Part shown: one piece after another, positions 57,129 through 64,000 of the stretch | How the letters are laid out: every line of letters begins with the position of its first letter | Numbering within the stretch: position 1 is the first letter of the stretch | NCBI RefSeq assembly: GCF_900109605.1 | Contig: NZ_FOAM01000010.1 | Span: 148,598-212,597, forward strand | Length of the DNA: 64,000 bases | From: Xaviernesmea oryzae | Lineage (GTDB): Bacteria; Pseudomonadota; Alphaproteobacteria; Rhizobiales; Rhizobiaceae | Reading direction: 5' to 3' | The notes under the pieces: model-generated | Told to the model about the DNA's origin: nothing | Databases searched by the model: none | Seen by the model: only the letters and a program-made list of their open reading frames with translations | Position numbers and translations under genes: made by a program

Positions 57129-60100
57129 TTAGTGCGGCCGTGCGGTTACAGGACGCAGAAAGGCGCCGTTGTGTCCAAATGAAACGTGTGCAGCGAACAC
57201 CATTCCAGGAGTGTGCTCACGCACCCCAAACTCCTGCGGACGATAGGGTACATCGAAGCGCGCAAACTCTCGAACGCGAGCCATGGCACGATGACCGTGA
57301 TCGTAAGCCGCAACGGCGTTTACAACACGGGGCCGATGGTCGCCAGGCTGCAAAAGCCAGCGCAGCCGCTCTGGAACTTGACCGAAGATGTCCGTTTCGC
57401 GCCAAAGCTTTCTGAGGGCGCGAAACTGGCGATCGGCCTCATCAGTCCGCATGAGCTGAAACAGAAGCAACGCATATTCCAGCCTCAACTGCGGAGACAG
57501 CCGGTAGTCGCTGGCAATCAGCTGATCCAACACCTCTGCCTGGCGCACGAAATCAAATGGTGCAATCGCCACAAGGACAAGGTACTTGAACCTAAGAACC
57601 TGTGGGTTCCCAGCGCCCGCAGGATGGTTCAACTCCGCTAAGACTGCGTCGAGTATGTCGCGAGGAACCTCCTCAAGCGATGATGGTGCCCGCCCTCCGA
57701 GCGGCGCTGCAAGCGCGATCCATGCACGAACAAGAACGTCCGCAGGCCCATCGGGTTCGCCCTGTCGCTTGGTAACGGCACTGCCAGCGAGAAGGATGCC
57801 TACGACACGGTCCGCCAAAACTGTCAGTGCGTGACGCCGGAGTTCATTCTGGTCGTTCCGGATGGCCGCGTACACGATCTCCAGTGCCTCAATGCAGTAG
57901 GCGGCAGCACCATCGCCCGCCCCCTCCGCCGACGCGATAAGGCTCTTGACGTGCGTCTCGATAACATACGGGCTTGAAGGGCTCTCCTCGTACGCATGTC
58001 GAGTTGCTTCCGCCGCCAACCGCCTCAGATTCGCCAGCTCCTCTGGAGACGCGCCTTGCTTTGCTCGCACGCGAGCCAGGTCGAAATAGGCATTGGCGAG
58101 CGAATTGTAGAGATTAACGTCGGGCTCCTCGTCCTGAGAGCGGTCGATCGACTGTAGCGCGTAAACAATGTCATCCACCGCGCGTTCGAGCAACGAAACG
58201 CGATCCGCGTCGGAAACACCGTACGCGGCCGCATCGAGCCACGCTATACGGCGCCTGGAGATCGCTGTATGATGGCGAAAAACGCGGCTGCCGTTGCGAA
58301 GAGCCTGCGGCATGTGGTCGAGCGCGGCGAGCACCTCGCGCCATATATGTACCCAACTTCCGCGTCCATGGTCTGGATCGACCTTGAAAACTGTGGTCGC
58401 AAACTCCTCACCGTACCTAATCCCGTCGATCTCGCCGAGTGACGGCTTGCTGGAAATCTCTCGCAAGATCAGGAACCGTAAATGCTCTGCATCAGTTGCT
58501 TCGCCGAGCCCCAGCGCGGTACGCGCGCTTTGATCGTAAAAAACGGCATTGATGAGCAGCCTACCGAGTATATCGTGGGCCAGTGCCCAGTACTTATTGC
58601 TACCGTCAGAAAGGCGAACGAGTCCAAGAGGTGAAAGGCTTGACCGGTGGTCGTCAAGGAGAAGTGTAAGTGGCCAACCGTCTGCGCTTTGCTCAAGTAG
58701 TGTCTCGGGCATCGGCAGCCGCTCCGAGCTTAACGCTGCTATTTGGAGGACAGCCTTCTTCAGATCGTGCGTATCGACCCGTTCTTTGAAGGCCCGATAA
58801 ACCCACTCCTGAATGGATTCCGTGAGATCGTATTGCGTCTGAAGCCAGAAGCTTAGCGTGATCCAGAACGCTGCCAGTCCATCGAGCAGACGCACGGAAT
58901 GCGCTTCCTGGAAGTTGCGCCATTGCCAATCAGGTCGCTCCTTGCCGTAATGGCGAAGGAAACGGTTCAGATGCCGCCCAAGTTCGATGGCTTCATCTTG
59001 GTCGAGCATGTGGTGGAGCTCGGAGAGTAAATTAAACCGAGAGGTGTCATAATAGCCTGCTTCTCGGATTGGTCCAGAAACGACTAGGATGCAAACCGGT
59101 CGTCCGGCTCTTTCAATCTGCTGAAGAAATCGACGGAGTTCGGCGTCTCTGGACTCCCAGTGGATGCGATCGAAGACGATCAGCCAGGGCGTCTCGTACA
59201 TGCGCCTCTCGCCATCGTTATCTTGCGCCTCAACGGACTTATTTTTGTTGCGTCCATCTTCTGCGCGCTGCTTCGCCCGGGTGAGAAAGTTGATTACCGA
59301 AAGCGAGTCTGGCGCGAACGGCAGCTCCTTTGCAACTAGGGTAGGATACCCGGAGCGGGCTGCACTGAACGCGAGGTGACGGGCAAGCGTAGTCCCGCCG
59401 GCGCCCGGTTCTGACAATATATATGTGACGCAATTCTCTGAGGGGCCTACCGCGTCCAAACGACAGAGCTGATCTCTTAGCCCTTGCCACGCCTCGTCGC
59501 TTCGTATCCAAGGTAGGCCAGCCGAGAAAGCACGCCAGTCCCGAGCTTCCCCCCGAAAGAAGGCGTTGAATGCATCTTCAGAGAGGTCAGTTGGATCGGT
59601 GACGCCAAGATCGCGACCGAGAATTACATCATAATTGCCCAACAGCGGACGTTCGGGATCATCAACACCAGCGAGGTCCAACTCACCGATCGCATCGGTT
59701 TCGTCGCGTAGACGGATCGTAAGCCGCTCGTCACGATAGGCTGCGTTGAAGGCGTCGACGAGCGACGTAGCAAACGCAATGATGGGCATCAAAACGACCG
59801 AAGGCGTTGGTCCTGAGCCGCTTCTCTCTAGCCAAGCACCCAACTGTTCCGGAGCCCCGGGCCCCGAGTCGACGAGAGTGAGACGCGTTCTGAAACCGGT
59901 TGCCCACAACTCCCCTACGCCGGGCGGCGGTTCTCCACCTCCACTGGAGATCACGATCAATTGTCTGATGCTGGAACGGCGTAACTCTTCTAGCATCGTC
60001 ATGCGCCGAAGCTGCTGCTCAAACGGCGATCCCCGGCTGTCTCTTCCACTGAGAAGGAAGATTGGTAGCGATCGCGGAGGCAGATCGATGCGCGAAGGGT

Positions 60101-60377
60101 CGCTGTCCACGACGTGCAGGAACCCACGCCGGCCGACGTACGGATCGTCTTCCATGTTCTCGAGTTCGGCCACCAAAATCGGGTCCGACTCCTCAAGGTA
60201 GACATGCTTCCAAGGAAGCCTGAGCATGCGCGCTATTTCACGTCGCTCCGCGTCGCCGGTCGCAACGCCGCGAATCCAAACCGAGACTTCGCGGTCCGCC
60301 AACCCTGCGATCAGCCCGTCAGGCACATAATCAATTGTAGGAATTATTGGCACAGGGAGGCTCCAAATGTCTTGCAT
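57129..60377 (-). CDS. large STAND-like P-loop NTPase with a GAGGTT motif
   Basis: A 1082-residue protein. An N-terminal domain of about 300 residues has no recognised family (GLIAGLADREVSVWIRGVATG, LPIFLLSGRD, VISSGGG). The NTPase has a Walker A EPGAGGTTLAR at about 323-333, with no Lys at the usual position, as in SAMD9-like and some bacterial STAND NTPases, and a Walker B LIVFDRIHW at about 400. The last 350 residues look like helical repeats. The frame is open to 60479; ATG 60377 is preferred. It lies directly upstream of the TOPRIM gene; likely a sensor/switch for it. Confidence 0.78.
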   Translation of the reverse strand: MQDIWSLPVPIIPTIDYVPDGLIAGLADREVSVWIRGVATGDAERREIARMLRLPWKHVYLEESDPILVAELENMEDDPYVGRRGFLHVVDSDPSRIDLPPRSLPIFLLSGRDSRGSPFEQQLRRMTMLEELRRSSIRQLIVISSGGGEPPPGVGELWATGFRTRLTLVDSGPGAPEQLGAWLERSGSGPTPSVVLMPIIAFATSLVDAFNAAYRDERLTIRLRDETDAIGELDLAGVDDPERPLLGNYDVILGRDLGVTDPTDLSEDAFNAFFRGEARDWRAFSAGLPWIRSDEAWQGLRDQLCRLDAVGPSENCVTYILSEPGAGGTTLARHLAFSAARSGYPTLVAKELPFAPDSLSVINFLTRAKQRAEDGRNKNKSVEAQDNDGERRMYETPWLIVFDRIHWESRDAELRRFLQQIERAGRPVCILVVSGPIREAGYYDTSRFNLLSELHHMLDQDEAIELGRHLNRFLRHYGKERPDWQWRNFQEAHSVRLLDGLAAFWITLSFWLQTQYDLTESIQEWVYRAFKERVDTHDLKKAVLQIAALSSERLPMPETLLEQSADGWPLTLLLDDHRSSLSPLGLVRLSDGSNKYWALAHDILGRLLINAVFYDQSARTALGLGEATDAEHLRFLILREISSKPSLGEIDGIRYGEEFATTVFKVDPDHGRGSWVHIWREVLAALDHMPQALRNGSRVFRHHTAISRRRIAWLDAAAYGVSDADRVSLLERAVDDIVYALQSIDRSQDEEPDVNLYNSLANAYFDLARVRAKQGASPEELANLRRLAAEATRHAYEESPSSPYVIETHVKSLIASAEGAGDGAAAYCIEALEIVYAAIRNDQNELRRHALTVLADRVVGILLAGSAVTKRQGEPDGPADVLVRAWIALAAPLGGRAPSSLEEVPRDILDAVLAELNHPAGAGNPQVLRFKYLVLVAIAPFDFVRQAEVLDQLIASDYRLSPQLRLEYALLLFQLMRTDEADRQFRALRKLWRETDIFGQVPERLRWLLQPGDHRPRVVNAVAAYDHGHRAMARVREFARFDVPYRPQEFGVREHTPGMVFAAHVSFGHNGAFLRPVTARPH

Positions 60378-60728
60378 CGATCCGATGCAACTATGCGCGA
60401 ATACATACACTTGTGTAGAGTTATATTGGGCGTCACACTTGGGCAAGCTTACCGAAGCGCTTGGTCTGGATTCGCGCATGCAGCGACGATTCTGATCAGC
60501 GCAACTATACCATCTATTCGTATTTGGCCTCGCTGTTGAATAATTTCACGGCCGCGCGGGTTGACGCCGTCAGTTCCAATCGGGCCGCACCAGCATATAT
60601 TGGCTGTAAAGGCGGCATTGTCGCTCAGTGTGGAAGCTGAGTTATTTTAAGAAAGCCGGGTCAGACTGCAATCTCGTTCAGTTAGCCGTTAGCTGCAAAT
60701 CCAAAGGTATCGGTTAGCCCCTCATCAA

Positions 60729-60744
60729 TTTACCGATCGGGAAA
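60729..60744. promoter_or_regulatory. hipBA operator 1
   Basis: TTTACCGATCGGGAAA, one mismatch from the perfect palindrome seen in the two operators to its right; centre at 60736.5. Confidence 0.65.
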
Positions 60745-60776
60745 TTTATCTGCACGAGCGTCATTCGGCGGCATCA

Positions 60777-60794
60777 TTTTCCCGATCGGGAAAA
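60777..60794. promoter_or_regulatory. hipBA operator 2
   Basis: TTTTCCCGATCGGGAAAA, perfect palindrome; centre 49 bp from operator 1. Confidence 0.75.
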
Positions 60795-60826
60795 TTCCTA
60801 TCGACAAGACACCAACTACGCTGCTA

Positions 60827-60844
60827 TTTTCCCGATCGGGAAAA
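60827..60844. promoter_or_regulatory. hipBA operator 3
   Basis: TTTTCCCGATCGGGAAAA, identical to operator 2; centre 50 bp from it and ending 5 nt before the hipB start, so repressor binding would cover the start region. Confidence 0.75.
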
Positions 60845-60849
60845 GAGCA

Positions 60850-61080
60850 ATGGCGAAACGCATCAAAACTCCAGCCGATATCGGCACCCTGGTCCGTATC
60901 GCACGCAAGGAGCAAAACTTGCGGCAGGACGAACTTGCTGGCGTTTCTGGGGTCGGCCTCCGCTTCATTGTCGATCTCGAAGCCGGAAAGCCGACAGCTC
61001 AGATAGGAAAAGTGTTGCAGGTTCTGCAAACGCTCGGCTGTTCCGTTGATATTCTGACACCTGGTGAACGTAGAAAATGA
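60850..61080 (+). CDS. hipB: HipB-type antitoxin
   Basis: A 76-residue XRE-family helix-turn-helix protein (DIGTLVRIARKEQNLRQDELAGVSGVGLRFIVDLEAGKPTAQIGKVLQVLQTLGC), typical HipB in size and shape. It binds HipA and represses its own operon. Its stop overlaps the hipA start by 4 bp (ATGA). Three palindromic sites upstream are the expected binding sites. Confidence 0.9.
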   Translation: MAKRIKTPADIGTLVRIARKEQNLRQDELAGVSGVGLRFIVDLEAGKPTAQIGKVLQVLQTLGCSVDILTPGERRK

Positions 61081-62339
61081 CGGTAAGGGTTCTCAACGTC
61101 TGGTGGGATGGTCGTATTGTCGGGCAATTCACCCAGGATAGGCACGGTGATATTGGCTTTGCCTACTCCGAAGCTTGGCTTCGTGACGAAAATACTCTTC
61201 CGCTGTCTGCCTCGCTCCCGAAGCGCCAAGAGCGTTTTTCCCGTCGTGAATGCCGACCATTTTTCGGAGGCCTGTTGCCCGAGGAAAGCCAGCGTCTTGT
61301 TGCGGCGCAGGCATTGGGCGTTTCACCTGCGAACGACTTCGCGCTTCTTGATCGCTTAGGCGGTGACGTTGCCGGCGCACTTCAGCTTTTGCCGGAAGAT
61401 CAGAAACCCACAGAAGCGGGACCGATTGCGGATCAGCAACCAGCACCTCTGGATGAGGCCGGAATCGTTCGGATACTGGACGCACTTCCGACCCGGCCGC
61501 TATTGGCCGGCCAAGAGGGCTTGAGGCTATCGCTGGCTGGCGCGCAATCCAAGGTGCCGCTTGTTCTAATCGACGGTCAGATCGCACTTCCGGTTCTCGG
61601 CCAGGCGACTACCCACATACTTAAGCCGCCGATCGCACGCTTCCCAGGGACAACCGAAAACGAAGCCTTCGTCATGAGGCTCGCTGCAGCAGTTGGCCTC
61701 GACATTGCCCCCGTCGAACCGTGGTCCGCGAATGGTCGCCCTTTTCTTTTGATCGAGCGATACGATCGCTACCGCGATGCCGACGGCGTGGTTCGCCGCA
61801 TACATCAGGAAGACTTTTGCCAAGCACTTGGTGTGCCGCCTGAAACGAAGTATGCAAGCGAGGGCGGACCGACATTCAAGGACTGCTTCGAGCTATTGCG
61901 GCGGGTGTCTGAACGGCCGGGCACGGACATCGCGAAGTTACTGGACGCAGCAATCTTTAATCTCATAGTTGGAAATGCTGACGCCCACGGCAAGAATTTT
62001 TCGATTCTGTATGACGACCAAGGGCCCCGAATGGCTCCTTTGTACGACCTGCTTTCAACCGTGGCCTATCCAGACCTCTCACCGAAAATGGCTATGCGGA
62101 TCGGGAGACGTGCGACCCTTGCCGAAATGGACGCCGACGGTTGGAAGGCTTTTTCGAAAGATACCGGTGTTGGCTTACCGTTGGTGCGCCGCCGAGTTGC
62201 TGAGCTGACGGATGCCACCTGTGGAACGATAGCCCAAGTGCGCGAATCGCTATCTCCAAGCGCCGTTGACCCGGTTACGATCAATCAGGTCTCGACCTTG
62301 ATCGCGAGCCGCGCGCAGTTGGTAGGATCGTCACTTTAG
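61077..62339 (+). CDS. hipA: HipA-type serine/threonine kinase toxin
   Basis: A 420-residue HipA. The N-terminal domain (LNVWWDGRIVGQFTQD, FFGGLLPEES) is followed by the kinase fold: LAGAQSKVPL, the loop holding the autophosphorylated Ser in E. coli HipA, ILKPPIARFPGTTENEAFVMRLA (ATP-binding Lys), the catalytic GNADAHGKNFSILY, and LYDLLST (Mg-binding Asp). In E. coli HipA phosphorylates glutamyl-tRNA synthetase and induces persistence; other HipAs use other targets. All catalytic residues appear intact. Confidence 0.93.
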   Translation: MTVRVLNVWWDGRIVGQFTQDRHGDIGFAYSEAWLRDENTLPLSASLPKRQERFSRRECRPFFGGLLPEESQRLVAAQALGVSPANDFALLDRLGGDVAGALQLLPEDQKPTEAGPIADQQPAPLDEAGIVRILDALPTRPLLAGQEGLRLSLAGAQSKVPLVLIDGQIALPVLGQATTHILKPPIARFPGTTENEAFVMRLAAAVGLDIAPVEPWSANGRPFLLIERYDRYRDADGVVRRIHQEDFCQALGVPPETKYASEGGPTFKDCFELLRRVSERPGTDIAKLLDAAIFNLIVGNADAHGKNFSILYDDQGPRMAPLYDLLSTVAYPDLSPKMAMRIGRRATLAEMDADGWKAFSKDTGVGLPLVRRRVAELTDATCGTIAQVRESLSPSAVDPVTINQVSTLIASRAQLVGSSL

Positions 62340-62371
62340 CGAAAATAAAAACGATCCGCCAAGCTGGTGTT

Positions 62372-63415
62372 TCACCCGCCCACCCCAAATTCCGTGATCA
62401 GAAAATCGACCGTCGCCTGATCGCGCAGCTTGCAGACGATGTTCTGATTGGCGAAGGCTCCCTTGAACCACTTGGCTTGTGATGGCTCCACCGTCTTGCG
62501 CCATTCAACACCGACGACATATTCCGCGCGGTCAGCAGGTTCGCCGGGACGCTTCATTCGTGGCTCGGCGAGTGCTTGCTCAAAGAGGAGGCCATCGGGC
62601 GTCATAAAGTCCGAGGCGAGCTGCGCTTCGCTCGTCACCACGCCGTAACCGATATAGCCCTTGCCCTTGTCGTAGACGAATATCTCGTCGCCGACGGCGA
62701 GCTGCTCCAGGCGCTTGGTGTAGAATTCGCCGCCGCCGGCACTCACGAAGCCGTAGCGCTTCATGTCCGTCCAGGAGCGATGTTCGCCAAGACCGGCATT
62801 GACGAAATAATAGCCGGACCAAGGCGGGCGAACCTTGCGCTCTGAGCGCTCTTCCACCTCTTCCTGATCGAGAAGGAAATCGGTTGTCAGCCATTCCTGG
62901 CCATTGGCCTCAAAGACGTTGAAAAAGACTGTGTTGATGGCGACGCCATGCTCTTCCGACAGATATTCGACGATCCGCCGCGATGCCGGATCGAGTTCAC
63001 TTGCCACGATCAGCATGGAGTGGCTGCCGTTGAGCTGCTCCGGAATGGCTTCGCCAAATTTCTCGCGAAAGGCGGTGACCAGGCGTGTCTGGAGGTATCT
63101 TTCCGCACGCTCATAAATCTGCGGTGTCGTCAGCGTGCGCACCCACGAGGCGTAGTCAAGCACCTGCGCCACGATCTCTCGCGGCGTGCGGTCCTTTTTC
63201 AGTTCGATGATAATAAGCGCGCCCGAAGCGTCCAGCGCCAGAAGGTCGATGAATTTGCCGTGGTCGGTCGGCACCTGACGGCCGATGACGAGGGCATCCA
63301 GGCCCAGCAGCGACGGATCAGCCGCCACCCAATCCTCGATGAGGCTTTCCTTCATTAAGGCGCGGCGCGTTGCTGGCTGCAGTTTGCCGTCAACGATCGA
63401 GTAAAGCGAGCTCAT
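62372..63415 (-). CDS. DUF91/NucS-like nuclease-fold protein with a C-terminal EVE/PUA-like domain
   Basis: A 347-residue protein. N-terminal domain (about 15-180): a restriction-endonuclease-like core with GKFIDLLALDASGALIIIELKKDRTPREIVAQVLDYA, containing the D and E-x-K catalytic pattern of NucS/DUF91 nucleases. C-terminal domain (about 200-345) with VGDEIFVYDKGKGYIGYGVVTS looks like a PUA/EVE-type base-reading module. Such combinations occur in modification-dependent restriction. ATG 63415 is preferred over an open extension to 63466. The preceding gene on this strand is interrupted by an IS element. Confidence 0.75.
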   Translation of the reverse strand: MSSLYSIVDGKLQPATRRALMKESLIEDWVAADPSLLGLDALVIGRQVPTDHGKFIDLLALDASGALIIIELKKDRTPREIVAQVLDYASWVRTLTTPQIYERAERYLQTRLVTAFREKFGEAIPEQLNGSHSMLIVASELDPASRRIVEYLSEEHGVAINTVFFNVFEANGQEWLTTDFLLDQEEVEERSERKVRPPWSGYYFVNAGLGEHRSWTDMKRYGFVSAGGGEFYTKRLEQLAVGDEIFVYDKGKGYIGYGVVTSEAQLASDFMTPDGLLFEQALAEPRMKRPGEPADRAEYVVGVEWRKTVEPSQAKWFKGAFANQNIVCKLRDQATVDFLITEFGVGG

Positions 63416-63440
63416 GCACAATAACCAACTTCGTTCATCC

Positions 63441-63639
63441 TCATGAAAGTACCGTGGAAATGTCACGCTTGCGTTCTACTGCTTGTAGGAGCTTCCTTAC
63501 GTCCTCAGCAATTTTGTCTGCCAAACTGGCAACGCCGACATCTTGAGAACCATTTCCGAGATCTGCTGCGGCGGCGAGCAGTTCAGTTGCCTTGGTTCGA
63601 ATTAAATGCGTTTCAATTATTTCGTCTTGAATTTCAGGT
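63441..63639 (-). pseudogene. 3' fragment of a gene interrupted by an IS element
   Basis: The last 65 or so codons of an unknown gene: a helical C terminus (IQDEIIETHLIRTKATELLAAAADLGNG and LADKIAEDVRKLLQAVERKRD), ending 25 nt before the nuclease-like gene. The reading continues rightward into IS sequence in a frame with no protein meaning, so the gene was cut at about 63640. The other half should lie beyond the IS, outside the window. Confidence 0.65.
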
Positions 63640-64000
63640 TTAGGTCCTGTTGACAGAGTATGGCAGCCATATCTTAGCGGCAGCCAGGGCGAGAAATGCT
63701 GAGAAGGATTTTCGGGTCTTGTCGTATCGGGTCGCAACGCGACGGAACTGCTTGAGGCGGTTGAACATCCGCTCAATGCGGTTTCGATCCTTGTATGCCC
63801 GGAAGTCACAGGCAGGCGGGTTCTTACGGTTGGCCTTCGGCGGAATGACTGGCCTGATCCCATGGATCAGGAGTTCCTCGCGCAGGAAATCACCGTCATA
63901 TCCTTTGTCGGCGAGGAACAGTCTCGGCTTGCCGACAGGTATCGCCAGCAGGTCCGGAACGGCGTTGTAATCCGAAGCCTCTCCGCCCGTCAGGACGAAG
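63640..64000 (-). mobile_element. IS5-family insertion sequence, transposase 3' part (runs off the window)
   Basis: On the minus strand the last 119 codons of a DDE transposase read without a stop from the window edge to TAA at 63642-63640: FLADKGYDGDFLREELL (second Asp), IPPKANRKNP, then YKDRNRIERMFNRLKQFRRVATRYDK (the Glu) and SFSAFLALAAAKIWLPY. This is the C terminus of the IS5/IS427 group. GGTCCTGTTGACAG at 63643-63656 looks like the terminal inverted repeat, with TTA or TA as probable target duplication. The other end is not in the window. Confidence 0.85.

Overview
The window looks like chromosomal DNA of an alphaproteobacterium of the Rhizobiaceae (Rhizobium/Agrobacterium/Sinorhizobium relatives). 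It is GC-rich. It carries the block arsR - tandem AbcR-type sRNAs - lysR (lsrB/vtlR) - trxB - lrp - lpsC - lpsD - lpsE - lpsB - greA, a gene order I recall from rhizobia. It also has a BA14K-family protein and a UbiK-like gene. Species cannot be named from the sequence alone.

Positions 1-49,000 are core genome. Left part: a lipoprotein, an M24 peptidase-like protein lacking metal ligands, pgeF, a MidA-like methyltransferase and lgt on the minus strand; then ubiK, a YbjN protein, proC and a CsaA-like protein on the plus strand. Next come a MarR - OmpR-type regulator - histidine kinase operon, small membrane proteins, cspA, transporters and aatA. At 20.5-22.5 kb an ArsR regulator and an old yellow enzyme form a probable operon with a visible palindromic operator. 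Two tandem small RNA genes with the same promoter architecture follow, ahead of the LysR gene. Positions 25.2-32.8 kb form an envelope polysaccharide region: two paralogous GT2 glycosyltransferases, lrp, an FkbM methyltransferase and lpsCDE facing lpsB. Then come greA, carB, transporters, a zinc metallopeptidase, carA and a GatB/YqeY protein.

After about 49.1 kb the content becomes accessory. A 16-bp direct repeat (49136 and 51477), matching the reverse complement of a tRNA 3' end, brackets a membrane protein of unknown function and a DNA methyltransferase whose frame is broken in the middle. Next is a mobilization module: an HTH protein, MobC, a relaxase with two further genes nested out of frame inside it (as in ColE1), and a VirD4/TraG-type coupling protein split by a one-base frameshift. 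A two-gene minus-strand operon follows, encoding a large STAND-like NTPase with a lysine-free GAGGTT P-loop and a TOPRIM-only protein. This is the best candidate for an undescribed (probably anti-phage) system. A hipBA module with three regularly spaced operators, a NucS/DUF91-like nuclease-fold protein and a gene interrupted by an IS5-family element complete the window. No integrase is visible, so the island probably continues past position 64000.

Several damaged genes stand out: a DUF4258 gene with a TGG-to-TGA nonsense codon beside its intact DUF2283 partner, a truncated VOC gene, the methyltransferase and the coupling protein. The last two breaks lie in or near homopolymers, so sequencing error must be excluded before calling them biological.
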